Below the pieces are notes generated by a model. It saw nothing but the letters and a program-made list of their open reading frames with translations. It had not been told where the DNA came from and did not search any database. Source: Gigaspora margarita (taxonomy: Eukaryota > Glomeromycota > Glomeromycetes > Diversisporales > Gigasporaceae). From it: 64,000 nt of DNA. Position numbers and translations under genes: made by a program. This document shows positions 33,671 through 46,079 of the stretch, piece after piece. The stretch covers positions 47,612 through 111,611 of the forward strand of contig WTPW01000017.1 of the NCBI GenBank assembly GCA_009809945.1, in the 5' to 3' direction. Every line of letters begins with the position of its first letter. Within the stretch, counting starts at the first letter, position 1.

Positions 33671-34062
33671 TTTTTTCATCCAATTCCATATTGACAACGG
33701 TTCTAAATTGCGCATCTCACCAGTGTAATCATAGCGCTGCATATACTGCTCAGGTTATTTTTCACGAAAGCCGGTCTAGATTGAATAATATCCCCAAACA
33801 TTGGGAGATGGGAAGAGAATACAAATAATTGTTACCAACCTATACCTTACTATTAGACATATCAAACTCAATGAAAATCGCTACGAATTATAAAAATTAT
33901 CCATAAATCGCCTGTAAAAAAAAAAAAGGGCGGATACTACTCCAAGGGGTACTATATGCTGTATACGGTAGTACATTCATGCTGAGTTTAACTCGATGGT
34001 TTATGTTAGAAGGTCACATGAAAATGACGGTAAATGATGAAATTCGGATATTCATGATTCAT
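33671..34062. other. Spacer
   Basis: No gene. A slightly GC-richer patch at 33710-33830 has no tRNA-like box or coding signal that I can support. Confidence 0.35.
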
Positions 34063-34460
34063 TCTCTATGAAAACTCTACACACGGAAATGCATGCATAA
34101 ATCGAATTTTATGCGAGTAAGCACGAGTTTCATAAAATTACTGTACGGAAACTGCATGGAAACTGATCATCCAAAAAAATTAATACACATTATTACACGA
34201 AAATTTGTATTTTGACGTGTATTAATCTTAACGATGACATAACTTCCGTGCACTAACGTGCACAATCGTTAGAATCTTAATGATCATAATTTTTATGCAC
34301 TAACGTGCACAATCATTAAGATTCTTAACAATTATAATATCAGTGCACTGACGTCACGATCATCACAGTCATTAAGATTTCTTAATGATCACAATTTTTA
34401 TGTACTTCGTTAAGATTCTTAACAATCATAATTTTCATGCACTGATGTTCGCAATTGTCG
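34063..34460. repeat. Palindrome-array repeat, short copy
   Basis: A 150-bp unique-looking head (CTCTATGAAAACTC ... ACTGATCATCCAAAAAA) followed by about five degenerate units of about 57 bp with GTGCACTAACGTGCAC and CGTTAAGATTCTTAACG-type palindromes. Same head and units at 52730-53945. Confidence 0.75.
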
Positions 34461-34481
34461 TTAGAGCTATTATTAAGGAAT

Positions 34482-34566
34482 TATAATTGAAGCCATCATT
34501 GAAGCTATTATTGGAGCTATCAATAAAGCTATTGTTGGAGCCATTGTTGGGCCATTGTTGAAACTT
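34482..34566 (+). repeat. Short minisatellite
   Basis: About six imperfect units of 12-15 bp around GAAGCTATTATTGGAGC. Confidence 0.6.
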
Positions 34567-35270
34567 TGAATTAGAGGTCATGAAGTTGAGCAGTTCAGAT
34601 AGCTTGGTAGGCTGTTTTTTATTTTTACTTATCTTTTTGTATTTTGGTATCTGGGTAGTTTTTTTTTAAGTTCACTAATTCATTGTTTTTCTTCAGTATG
34701 TTCTTTTGTTATTGCTTTTTAATTCTTCATAGTTTTTTGTGATGCTTTTCGCAAGTTCATAGTTTTTCTATCAAATATTCAACATTCTTCTATAGATTCT
34801 TTTAATAGATTTGTTGTATTTTTTTGTCATTTTTTAGTAGGTTCTTTCACAAGTTCGTCATTTTTTTGGTAGGTTCTTCTGTATATCGAAATCAAATTTT
34901 TGTGGTTTTTTAATATGTTAAAATTGAAATTTTGTAGTTTCTACAATCAAAGATTTATTTTGGAGATTATGTTATAAGTAAACATATCTTGTTGTAATTA
35001 TGAAAGTTAAGGTACTGATAAAATTTTTGGTAGTTATAATCCTATTAGTTGGAATAAAAAGCAATAATAGCTTTATGAAAAATGTTACAATTCAAAATTC
35101 TATTTGAATTTGTATACAAGGTTTAACTTGAATAGAGGATTATAAGATATGATATGTACCTACCAATTTGTAATTTTTTTAATAATAAAAGTTTACTTTA
35201 TTTTGCATAATGGCGGATCAGTTTTTTTAATATACTATAAAATCAATATACTCATGTTCACATCCAAAGT
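34567..35270. other. AT-rich spacer
   Basis: T-rich sequence with many TTTTT and AGTTCAT phrases; nothing supported. Confidence 0.35.
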
Positions 35271-35599
35271 TGCACAAAGTTAATTTTTTAGTTTGTGTAA
35301 TATGAAATCAGAGAATAATGTTTTTTTTTTGGATCTATCAGAGGGATATCTAAAGCAGAACAGATTCTTATATATTTTATTAAATTAACTTTAGAGTTAG
35401 GGTCATCATAGGTTAAAATTAGATAATTTTAGATAATATATATAAGAAAATTATATTTCTAGCATTTTTAGTTAGGGGAGCGCCATTTATTAGCTGTTTT
35501 TAGGGGTAGAGGTAGAGCAATTAATCATGTTCTATATATAATATAATATATGTATATATATATATATATAATATTATAGATATATAATTTCTAAGATTT

Positions 35600-35960
35600 T
35601 TGGTTAATCACCAATAATCATTAAATAGTGAAGTCTAAATTCTACTATAAATTGGTTTTTGGAGCTTAAGTAAACTTATTTGAAAGACTAAATTACATCT
35701 ATCATAAAAGTTTTATCTAAAAGGAGTACTTTTTATTATTTGACTTTTAATTTTTACTTTCAATGAATATATTTTGTTAATAAAATTTTAATCTTTTTGT
35801 TGAATATAAAAATTAAAATTCAAGTAATAAAAAGTTTTTAGGTTTGTTTTAAATTTCAGAGTATATTTATTTTGATCTTCTGAATAAGTTTACTTAAGCG
35901 ATTTTAATTAATTTACTTAGTAAAATTTTGGACTTTACTATGTAGCAATATTCATCAATT
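35600..35960. mobile_element. Foldback family D, copy 1
   Basis: Arms contain GCTTAAGTAAACTTATTTG / AATAAGTTTACTTAAGCG and TTATTTGACTTTTAATTTTT with its complement. Better copy at 37880-38325. Confidence 0.55.
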
Positions 35961-36054
35961 GTGGGATAGCTTATTTTCAGATCAAATATGTTTTTGCATT
36001 CCTTGACCAAAAGAGGTGAAGCTTATTTTCAGAAGTAGCTTATTTTCAGCAATA

Positions 36055-36290
36055 TATGGTAGTTAAATTATTCAAAATGGACTAGTGGATCAAAAGTTAT
36101 TCAATATTAAAAAATTTACTTAGTAATTTTAAAAATCACTATTAAAATTACACAAAAATTAAATTATCCTGGGATCCTGTAATTGGATTTTGATGGTTTG
36201 GGCTTGTTAGAATCATCTTATTGAGATAAGCATTTTGATAGTTAAACTATCTAAATTAGACTGATAGATCAAAACTTATTCAATATTTAA
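36055..36290. repeat. Foldback family B ends, decayed
   Basis: Two copies of the GTGGATCAAAAGTTATTCAA-type end, one near 36085 and one near 36265, with TAGAATCATCTTATTGAG between. Confidence 0.45.
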
Positions 36291-36599
36291 TATTTTTATA
36301 TATGTATAAATTATAAAATTTTAAACAATCAAATTCTTGAAAAATTATCAGGTAAGGGTGGGGTTAGCTATTTAGTGAAACCCTAATCAGCTAATAAATA
36401 ACACTTCCCTTAATACATCTAGGTGAGTGCCTTTTTTTGTATTTCTCAGGTTTTTTTTCTTTTTCTTGTTTTGCCTCACCAAAGATCATTAGTGGGTTTG
36501 CAAAATGAAAAATACTTTGTATGGCCTAATCAACAATAAAAATCAATTATGTGAATTATGTGCTTGATTGATTTTGATCAATCAAGTATGTAATTCATG

Positions 36600-37261
36600 T
36601 GTTTAATTTTTATTGGTCAATCACAGGGTTGCTATAGTGACAGGTTGCCATGAATTTGTGCTCTATAAATATTTATAAATATTTAAATATTTATAATTTA
36701 TATTTGAATATTCATAAATTTTTATAAATTCAAATATATTCATAAATATAATATATAGACTAGCACAAAAAGAATTGTATTTCAAGTTCTAAAATTAAAT
36801 TTGTTTATATATAAATGTTTTTTATTATATCAATTTATTTGTAAAATGATGAACCAACTTTTTTCAATAATTCTTTGAATCAAAATTTTCCATAAATATG
36901 ACTTATAAAAACTTCATAGTTAGTATATTTATACATAACAAAAACTTAATCAGAAGCAACTTTGATACAGAGTTTCAGATTGCAAATGAAATAAACTAAA
37001 ATAGAGATGATGAAGAACTCTCCTTGTGGGTTTGGCTCTCTAGGTTGAAGACTTTGTTACTATAGAAGATGTAGTAGGGCAACCATCCTGAAGTTGTTTG
37101 TCAGAAGTTGCAGAAGCTTAGGCAGAAACATACTTTTGGTTAGATATATTATTCTACAAAGATAAAACTTACTCTTATTACAAGTTTTGGTCTTCCAATC
37201 TTTCTTCTTGGACTTTCAAAAGTTTGTCAAAAAGTAGGAAATTCAGCTTAGGGCCATGATA
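36600..37261. other. AT-rich spacer
   Basis: ATTTATAAATATT runs at 36660-36760; no gene. Confidence 0.35.
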
Positions 37262-37400
37262 TTAATCACCTGATTATTTTTATTAGAGGCCTACTCCCCC
37301 TTTCCCACTCTTTAATATAGATTTGAACAGATTCCTATATATAATTTTAACATTTTTTACACACCTCCCCCTAAAAAATCACCTGATTTTTGTCACTCCC
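37262..37400 (+). repeat. Dispersed repeat, pyrimidine-rich, copy 2
   Basis: Matches 22735-22862 through AATCACCTGATTATTTTTAT, CTCCCCC and AAAAAATCACCTGATTTTTG. Confidence 0.6.
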
Positions 37401-37879
37401 TTTACCCCTCAAAAATTTTGACTTTGTCTACTCTTTTTAGTTTGGGAATATGAATACCTAATCAGAATCAAGTTGCAAGTGATTTTGGATTGTTTAAATA
37501 AACAATAAATGATTGTAAATTAAATTGGAGAAAATCTAAATTAAAATTTTATTCTAGAAGGTTCTTTCAGATGCAGTTTTTCTTTCTTTTTATTGTACAG
37601 TTGCCTCTTTCTAATCTGGCCCTCTATATACCAAACTCTTTATATATTGAACTAAAACCTGTAGAACAAATATTTTACATTTATTTACTTTGAATATATA
37701 ATAAATTTATAATCTGGATCTGAACACAAATTAATCAGTACATATAAAATTGTATTTAAATAAATTTATTTTGTATTACAAATTAAATTTAAGGTGCAAC
37801 AAAATGGTAGCTTATTTTCAAATTTATAACAATAAATTAATAAATATGTTCTATTACCATATGTTTCTGAAAATATGCT
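37401..37879. other. AT-rich spacer
   Basis: No supported feature. The phrase TATATACCAAACTC near 37627 recurs around 38355 and 38423. Confidence 0.3.
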
Positions 37880-38325
37880 ACTTTTTTGGCTAATTTTGAA
37901 CAAAAAAAATTGGAAGTAGCTTATAAAGTGATTTTTGATCATTTTATTATAATTGCTACGTAGTAAAGTTATAATTTTACTATATAAAACAATTATAAAT
38001 GCTTAAGTAAACTTATTCTAGAGATTGAAATACATATATTTTAAAATTTTTATATAAATCAAATAATTTTTTATTATTTGACTTTTAATTTTTACTTTCA
38101 ACAAATATGTTTTTTAAAAAAATTAATTTTTTCTGTTAAATGTAAAAATTAAAAGTCAAATAATAAAAACTTATCCAATTTATAGAATATATGTATTTTA
38201 ATCTCTAGAATAAGTTTACTTAAGTGCTCATAATTGATTTACATAGTAAAATTATAACTTTACTATGTAGCAAGTATAATTGATTATAAGAATAGCTTAT
38301 TTTTGAAACTAGCTTATTTCAGGTT
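37880..38325. mobile_element. Foldback family D, copy 2 (long arms)
   Basis: Arms of about 170 bp. Landmarks in order and mirrored: GCTACGTAGTAAAGTTATAA, AAGTAAACTTATTCTAGAGA, TTATTTGACTTTTAATTTTT, short centre, then the complements. No coding region. Confidence 0.75.
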
Positions 38326-38500
38326 ACATGAGGTTAATTTTATTGGTTACTCTTTATATACCAAAATTTCTAATAGTATTCAGTTTAGAAAGAAAAATTT
38401 TGTATTCTGATCTTCCTCTATACCAAACAAAATCTCTTGGAACAGCCAGCCTGTTCAGATTAGAGAGAGACAACTATATATATAATACTTGGGCAGTAGT

Positions 38501-39058
38501 TAGAGATGTGCCTAATGCATTATGCATGCTGCATTATGCTGCATAATGTAATGCAAGACTTGTAAAATTTAAAAATGCACATAGAGATTATTATATAATT
38601 TTGATTCAATTAAAATTATGTAATTGCTTTTATTTTAACAATATTTTTTTTAAATTAGTACTTATAAATTATACATATTCCTTTTCAATTTATTACAATA
38701 GTTTTTAGTAAACAAATTTCTTGACCAAACTTCTATTACTATATATTGTAGTCTTCTGATTTTGCTATTCAATATTTAATAGCTAGTCTAATTTAATAAT
38801 ACAGTAAGTTACTATATTAGTAATACAACCTAACTTAACTGCTTTTGAACTTTCTAATGACTTGTCCTTGCTGATTTTAGCAATTTGAAAGTGTACTAAT
38901 TATTATATACTACTCTTATATGCATTAGTGTTATTCTTAATAAAAAACTAATAAAGTAATTATATTATATAAAGATACAGGATTGCATAATGCATCATGC
39001 TGCATAATGTTGCATTATGCAATGCAAAGACAAAAAAACCTGCATTCACACATCACTA
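38501..39058. mobile_element. Non-autonomous hAT-like element, 558 bp
   Basis: Exact 8-bp duplication GCAGTAGT (38493-38500, 39059-39066). Ends TAGAGATGTGC and ...CACATCACTA. Subterminal regions carry repeated palindromic TGCATTATGC / GCATAATGCA units. No transposase. Confidence 0.9.
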
Positions 39059-39066
39059 GCAGTAGT

Positions 39067-40015
39067 ATCTGTGCAGTATTATATAATTTTTATATATTAG
39101 CATTAGTTCATTTAGTATTTTAGGTTATTTTTGTTTGCCATTGATAGTTTTTTATTTTTTTCCATGCCCATTAACCTTATTTTTGTATAGAATTTTCTTC
39201 ATTTTGTTACCTTTTTTGAATTTTGTTAGTAATTTGTTCTTTGTTTAGGTTTATGTAGTTATATCCCATTTTTTTACCTTTTTTCTTTGAACTTTCTATA
39301 TAGTTTTTTGTTCATATGTGGTTGTTGGATAGAATATCCTACCATAGTGGCTAGGTAGAAGAGATCTAAAGAGAAATCCTTTTGCTTTTGATAGAGTTAA
39401 TAATGAAACATCTGCTTTCTTGGTAAAACAGTGTGATAGGTTATATGTAAAGCCTTGTAGTATCCATATAGTATTATTCTTACATTTAAATGAGCTTATA
39501 ATGTTAATGTATATTTTTTAATCATTTAAATCTCTTTAATAAAAAGTTAATAGCAGGACTATCAAAAAGTAAAAAAAAATTATTTATAATTTTTATATTA
39601 AATAAAGTAGGTTCTGAACTATCTTTTGATATATTTTTTGTTATTTTTTTATAAATATTTTGTTAAGCAATAAATTTTTTTAAATTTCAATTAAATTAAA
39701 AAAATTTTTTTTTTGAAATATTTGGATCTTAGGCATTTTTGAAGCTATATGCAGTATAACATGTTGTACTATACAAGTTCATAGCCATGCATATATAAAA
39801 TATATAGTTAAAACTTTAGTTTAATTGGATTAGTAGTTGTTAAAAACCAAGATCATTAAATTCTGTTCATTATATAATGAGATATTCACAAAAATGATTT
39901 AAACATGGTGCTATACAAAATTTTTGTGCAGAACAGTGCTACAAATCTTTTTGCAAATATATTATGAACTAGAGATTGGAATTTGTCAATTTTGGTAAAC
40001 TTTGAACTGCCTTAT
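39067..40015. other. AT-rich spacer
   Basis: No gene or clear repeat found. Confidence 0.35.
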
Positions 40016-40225
40016 CAAGTCAAATTATATAGTGCAAAAATTATTAGTTTTGATTATTAGATATTGTGATCATCAAATTTTATAAATATTTTTTAAGTAT
40101 TAATATCTTGTGATCTAGTGATCAAAATTTAATAATCTAATTATATTTGATCTGACTTATGAAATAAATCAAATAGTGCTAAAATTATTAGATTCTGATC
40201 ACTAGATAAAGATTTTATAAAATAT
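40016..40225. repeat. Imperfect foldback
   Basis: AAGTCAAATTATATAGTGC, then TTATTAGTTTTGATTATTAG pair with CTAGTGATCAAAATTTAATA and AATTATATTTGATCTGACTT; a third partial arm follows to 40225. Confidence 0.45.
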
Positions 40226-40832
40226 GCAAAAAATTTTTTCTAGGTGTAAATTTGTGTAGATATGTACCAAATTCATTTTTGATGAATAGATAATAATTAT
40301 ATAATCTAAACAAAATAATAATTTTGTATAAATAAAATATATAATTTTAAATAAGATAGTTTTGATAATAATTTTGATGTAATACAAGTTATATATAAAT
40401 TTTTTAAAAATTCAGATAAATTTGTAGTAGAAACAGTTTAAAGAATAAGCTGATAACACCCTTATAGATGAATTTGTATTAAAATCTAATTCTATAATTC
40501 TAAATTATCATCTTATGATGTAATTCAGAGCTCTATCAGTCTTATTTACTTGTACCAAGTCTATTTACATCTTAATTGAAGCCTTACTACTATTTGGCTA
40601 AGTTCAAGTAATTTTGTTTTTTGTAGTAAATACTATATAGTTGTAATATTTAAATATAGAGTATTTTTCACTTTTACAATATGTACTTATATATGAATTA
40701 TATCAGAAATTGTTAGGCTGCTCTTGCTTATTATTTATACTTGTTCATTTTCTCTTTAGAAAGTTTTGGAGACTTGCAATTTCTAATTTTAATTCCATCT
40801 AGCATTATGCTCTTTGGCCAAAACTATATATG

Positions 40833-41072
40833 GGGCTCATCAATAGAAAGGGATAAAAAGTTTTTACCACTTTTTTTTAAATTTTAAATTAGAATAGCTC
40901 AATAACTACTAAATCAAATTAAATAAAATTTTTTTAATTAATTTTATAACTACATATAATTAAAATATAAAAAAATATATCAAATTTAGTTTAGTGGTTA
41001 TTGAAATATTTTAATTCAAAGTTTAAAAAAATTTTACTTAGAAACTTTTTACCCCTTTTTACTGATGAGCTC
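40833..41072. mobile_element. Foldback, about 85-bp arms
   Basis: GGGCTCATCAATAGAAAGGG at left and CCCTTTTTACTGATGAGCTC at right; pairing continues through AAAAAGTTTTTACC and TCAATAACTACTAAA. Confidence 0.7.
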
Positions 41073-41139
41073 ACATATGTATATCTTAAAAATATTTTTT
41101 TTACTACCAATAATAAAAAGGGGTAATATAAACTACTAA

Positions 41140-42070
41140 ATCGAATTGGTTTTATCTAACTGAGATATGGTAACATGTTTTAGTAAATCACATGCTAAGT
41201 ATCACCAGTATTGTAGGTTTGTAACAGTAACTTATAATAGAACAGGAATAGTAAATATAAGGTTATTACCTGGGCAGCTGGCCTATATAGGTAACCTGCT
41301 CAACAGCTCACAGGTCAAAAATTGCTCTGATCTGGGTTAAAAAGGTAAGAATTCAAAACAGACAAAAGGCTATTAATTATGCAATTCACCAAATAAAGCT
41401 TTTACCTGGTTATTTGATTTGTGCAGGTCAGTTATAATGGGACATAGGTCAAAAATTGGTCTTTTAAAATACAGTAACTAGTATTTTTCTTAGAAAATAA
41501 GAGCAAATCCAAGCAAGATCAAGAAATCTTTCAATACATTATCTAAAAAGTCACATTTAAATATTTAGAATACAGGTCTCTCTATACAAATACTTTAATT
41601 AAGGTTGTTGCATCAACTTTTAAGGATTATTTTAAAAACTTCATGAATTTCTGTTTGATCTATAGACCTGGGTCATAACCCAGGTCAATACCTAACTTGC
41701 CTGGTCAATATTTTTTGACCTGTGTCAGAACTCTAGGTATATGACCTTCAAATAACCTTCAAAAGACCTCAAATAACCTCAAATAACCCTAATTTTATTA
41801 TAAAATTAAGTCTAAAATGACCTAGATAATTTGAAAAAAAACAAATAACCTCCAATTTTACTATTCTTGTTATAGAAGCTATAAAATTCCAACAATTCCA
41901 ACTAACTTAACCCTTACCACATATTGTTATTATTAGAATAGCAAGTTTGCATGAGAAGGTTTTTATAGTAATTTATAATAGAAATCAAATAATATTAATG
42001 CAAACACAACCTTCAAACATATTATATTTTGAGTAGGTTTGTAACAGAAGTTTTTTTATAGAAACTATAA
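41140..42070 (+). repeat. Diverged unit of the 22930-25540 tandem family
   Basis: AACTGAGATATGG, AGTATCACCAGTATTG, AGGTTTGTAACAG and TTATTATTAGAATAGCA occur in the same order as in the array. A TIR element at 41241-41871 splits it. Confidence 0.55.
41241..41871. mobile_element. TIR element, 631 bp
   Basis: Ends AACAGGAATAGTAAATATAA-GGTTATT and AATAACC-TCCAATTTTACT-ATTCTTGTT. Interior has repeated CCTGG/CCAGG phrases (ACCTGGGTCATAACCCAGGT is a palindrome) and AATAACCT repeats. Confidence 0.6.
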
Positions 42071-42087
42071 TAAAAAATGAGTCCCGT

Positions 42088-42875
42088 ATTATTTTACTGA
42101 CAATCACTTCACAGACACCCCATTTCACTAACAAATTATTCACTGACAAGTTCATTTTGCTGACAGTACATTTCACCGATGCTCATTTTACTGACAAGTT
42201 TTTTTCTATAAGCACACTAACTATAACCCTAATTTTACCGTGACCCTACCCTGACCTTATGAAAATGACCAGAATTACTTTGTAAGTGAAATGAGCTTCA
42301 GTGAATTTAAGTGTAAAGGGTATGTAGATCATTTCTATTAATAAACTAGTTACTAAAAAATTTTATCTTTAATAATAAAAAAAATTTTATTAAGTAACCT
42401 CTTTAAATTTCTAAATAAAATTGTAGAGGAGGTGTTTCTGATTCTAATAGCGATCAAATCATTAAAATTGGCCCAGTAGATCACAAGGTATAGTTGTTTT
42501 TATCTTTGCAACTTATTGTTTTCACGTGATTTGGTTGGCCAATTTGTGATCATCCCGCAGAATAGACCCTACCCCGCAGAAGTTGTTACTATAAAAATTT
42601 TGTTAAATTTTATTCAATTTTAATAAAATTTTTAGGATATATGTAATTTTTTATTATGAACAATTTTACTTAGTACATAAATATCAATTTATGTAGTAAA
42701 AAATTAACTTTTATATGTAGCAACCTTATAATTCGCAGTAAAAATATTTTTTGTCACTTATTTATTAATAGAAATGATCTATATACCCTCTACCCTTAAC
42801 TGTCAGTAAAATGCTTGTCAATGAATAATTTGCCGGTGAAGTGGGGTGTCTGTGAAGTGATTGTTGTGAAATGAT
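42088..42875. mobile_element. Foldback family C, full copy with nested insertion
   Basis: Outer arms ATTATTTTACTGACAATCAC and GTGATTGTTGTGAAATGAT match the copy at 29466-29770. The right arm is interrupted by a TTAA-flanked element at 42311-42795. Confidence 0.8.
42311..42795. mobile_element. TTAA-flanked TIR element nested in foldback C
   Basis: TTAA at 42307-42310 and 42796-42799. Inverted ends GTGTAAAGGGTATGTAGATC and the complement ending ATAGATC-ATTTCTATTAATAA. TTAA duplications are the piggyBac signature, but the end sequence is not a clear piggyBac end, so the superfamily is tentative. Confidence 0.65.
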
Positions 42876-44026
42876 TGCCACCTATAAAAAACATGTTACC
42901 GAAATTCAAAACAAATGTTCGCTTTGTAAAAATTGTTTTTGCGCAAAATTAATCATCCATTTGACTTTGATAAAAAAAGTTACTCGCAGAATTTGGCTAT
43001 ATAATGTCCTTTCTAACCACCAACATGTACCCAAACCCTAACATAAATTAATATTTTCTCCAAGACTATTGATGCCGGAAAATCACGTGTTCAGAAAATC
43101 GATCCTACGCCTGCAAAAAACACCTCTTACATGATAAATTCATTCTCGTCATCTTTAGGCAGACCAATTTAATTCAGTGGCTTACGTTACCTTCTTTTTT
43201 TTTTCTTCCACCCTCTTAAAGAAATCTCTTAATGAATTCGATAAAGAATCTGATTGGTCTTTTGATCAGGCAGCCAATCAAATTCTTTTATTGGATCACT
43301 GGTCATCGGTGCATATTAAATTTAGTCATCCAGCTCAAACTGGTGAACTTATTAGCGAATTAGTCAATTTAGTGAACTTAGTGACTTTAGCATAATATAT
43401 TCATTAATAGTGTAGAAGCTATAAATATGATTCTTCTGCATCCTTTATAAAGCAGAACTCATGGAACTCAATAAGTTCTATATCATTCAAATACTCCTAA
43501 TAAATATAAAGTGATCCAATCCCATGACTCCGAAGTAGAGCCTCGTGACATAATAATTTGGTAATTCTTCAAGTGGAATTTTTTTTTATTTTTGCTCAAA
43601 AATTACCGTATAGCGTGGATTAAAATATCAAGAGTACCTTACAATTTAAGCCGTATATACGTGCATTATAGTCAGGAGATGCTATGGTTTGCATAGGTGG
43701 TAATTTATATTCTAAGTGCAAGGTATCCACTGTTAGTATCAGATTATAATAGATGGTTCTCATAGTCAACACTATACGGTGCTATATAAATGGATGTTTT
43801 AAAATTTCTGTAGTATTAATTAATAGAACATAAAAGTCAATTTCGTCATGCATGGCATACCAATGTTGCACAGATCTTAAGATCAATATTCTATTGGTAA
43901 TTTCATTAAGCATGATACACTATCCTGATACATTTTAAATTAAATACAATAACCCAAATTTTTACATATTAATAAGCAATCAAAAAAATATATATTATAC
44001 CTGAGTATTTATATAACATATTTGTA

Positions 44027-44030
<4 letters not shown>
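42876..44030. other. Spacer; one doubtful open frame
   Basis: An open stretch at about 43200-43395 reads LNEFDKESDWSFDQAANQ; I recognise no family and see no splice or promoter support. A TATA-like GCTATATAAATGG is near 43780. Otherwise nothing. Confidence 0.3.
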
Positions 44031-44079
<49 letters not shown>

Positions 44080-44512
44080 GTGAGGTCTTGCTCATATCTT
44101 TATTAGTAATTTAATAAGTTACTACATGAAGTATACTATCTAATAAATTACGTGCAAGAATGGGAGCTCAGACTAATTTATCTGCAACCTAAACCTACTA
44201 GGGTGGTCAAGACTCACCTAGTTTTGGATAGTTAGTATGAAGTTTAATGGGACACTGTACTTTATCCAGTTAATAGCCCATAGATCAATTTTTCTAAGGG
44301 CTATTCCCAGAGGAGGACAGTGGGTAGTATCGATATGTAGCTGGTCAGGTTGCCCACATGGGCAATTGTAAGTAAATGTTCTGTGTATGTGTTTTCGTCT
44401 GTGGGATCATGCGGGAGTAGGATTTGGGTTTGAGGTGGGGTATCTAATGTTTTTCGACTGTCTCCATTGGGCAAACTTGGAGCAGTAGGGCTTCCATAGC
44501 TGTTCGTATATC
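44031..44512 (-). mobile_element. LINE 3' fragment with 46-nt poly-A
   Basis: 46 consecutive T on the plus strand (44031-44076), then sequence shared with 24536-24900, for example TAATTTATCTGCAACCTAAA and TTTATCCAGTT. Same family as the LINE at 24436-25374 but GC-richer and with a much longer tail, suggesting a younger insertion. Confidence 0.8.
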
Positions 44513-44801
44513 GAAAAAAAATTTTTATGATTTCTTGATTTAATATTTTTTTAAAAAATTCAAATTTGGTTAATTTTTTAAAAAAAATTAATAAAAAACT
44601 AAAAATTTTTAGTTTTTTAAAGTTTAACTAATTAAAATTAAGTGTTGCTTTGTGCTACTACGCAAGTAACTTGGTGTAACAATTGCAAAAAAGTCTGTAA
44701 AATTTTATCTGAGATTATTATATTAAAAAAACGAAATATAATATTAAACAAAGTGCTGATTTTCTTGTGTAACATTACTACTTTAATAATACATAAATTT
44801 C

Positions 44802-45081
44802 AAAAATCTATAACTTTTGATCCACTGATTCAATTTAGATGTATTAACTACCAAAATGATCCACTCAATGAGAGGATTCTAATGAATCTAAAATCACCCA
44901 GAAAATATCACGTGATCATGAGATCGGCAAATATTTATATACAATATAAATCTTTGCCGACTCGTGAACACGTGATCGTTTCTGTATGGTTTTAGATTCT
45001 TTAGAATCCTCTCATTGAGAGGATCATTTTGGTAGTTAAATCATCTAAATTGAATCGGTGGATCAAAAGTTATAGATTTTT
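44802..45081. mobile_element. Foldback family B, best copy
   Basis: Arms of about 90 bp: ATAACTTTTGATCCACTGAT and complement; GATCCACTCAATGAGAGGAT and TCCTCTCATTGAGAGGATC. The centre is a second hairpin with CACGTGATCATGAGATCGGC-type arms. The open frame across it has no support. Confidence 0.85.
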
Positions 45082-45479
45082 AAGATTTATATAATAATTT
45101 AATCTAAAAATTCAATAATTAAGATTTTAAAAAGAATTAACTAAACTATATTTTATTTATTTTTATTATTTTAAATTATGATATATTTAATCCCAAAAGC
45201 TTAGTCTTAAAAAGCAATAATTAGATAAAATATTAATTATAAAAATTTTTAATATGTTATATTAATATATGATGTATCAGAAGTGATGAAATTACCAATA
45301 ATTTTTGAAACAAAATGTAGGCATGATTGAATATATAAGGATTTATATGTGTAACTGTAACATTAAATTAACCTTACCCTTAATTTCATACTATTTTTCG
45401 TACTAAATTTTGATTATTTATTTGATATAGGTCGAATAACATAATATCAATTTTTAATGATGATATATATCTTTTCTCA
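45082..45479. other. AT-rich spacer
   Basis: No supported feature. Confidence 0.35.
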
Positions 45480-46079
45480 CAATACATGCATTAATAATCC
45501 TTCTTTGTCTAGCCCATTCTTTTGAGGGCATAATAAACAAAATCGATTTTTCATTGAATATTTATTTATGTTGTGTTTAAAATAGTATTAACCATTTAAT
45601 TATTTCCTCATTTGTCTTTTTTTGGTTATTTTTTCAGTTAAATGAACCTCTTTTGTTATTTTCTATCCTATTATTCTATTCGAGTTCGCGCAACATATAT
45701 ATATATATTTCTTTGTTATTTTTTTAACCATCGTTCCCTCTTTAACTTGTAATCAGAGTTAAGACTGCGCCATTGTAACTCTATCACTCGAACCAGATCG
45801 AAACAGCTCAAAACGCCAATTTATAATTATCAGCTTATAAACCAGATTCTGTATAATGAAAGAGATTTAAAATGTGTATTTCTATTCAAAACTTGATCAT
45901 TTAGGGCAATTTTTAATTAATAGAAAGTAAAATCTAGACGATATATCAATTTTTGCTTAAATGATCAGATCAATCCTATAGTTCAAATCATTCTTGCAAG
46001 TTGTTATCGTTTTAATAAATTGGTTAGAAAGGATGAATATAAGGCATTTATTTATTTTCAAAGATCTGTTTCTAAATAA
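45480..46079 (+). pseudogene. 5' fragment of a fifth Sel1-kinase gene
   Basis: 45480-45850 matches the upstream region of gene copies 1 and 2 (CCCATTCTTTTGAGGGC, CCATCGTTCCCTC, TTGTAACTC in order). 45949-46079 reads NFCLNDQINPIVQIILASCY, RFNKLV, KDEYKAFIYFQRS and then a stop: the first Sel1 repeat only. The leader and start codon are lost. It points away from gene copy 3. Confidence 0.65.

Larger units (their letters stand above)
35271..36527. mobile_element. Degenerate nested block with PIF-like outer ends
   Basis: Outer left GCACAAAGTTAATTTTTTAG and outer right AAATACTTTGTATGGCC resemble the ends of the MITE at 14817-15186. An inner inverted pair links 35471-35520 and 36365-36415 (ATTTATTAGCTG / CAGCTAATAAAT). 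A foldback (35600-35960) and foldback-B ends (36055-36290) lie inside. At least three layers of insertion, all decayed. Confidence 0.45.

Noticed and set aside
44642-44995. Open frame of 117 codons
   Set aside because: Its second half is the arm of foldback family B, and the first half has no recognisable domain.
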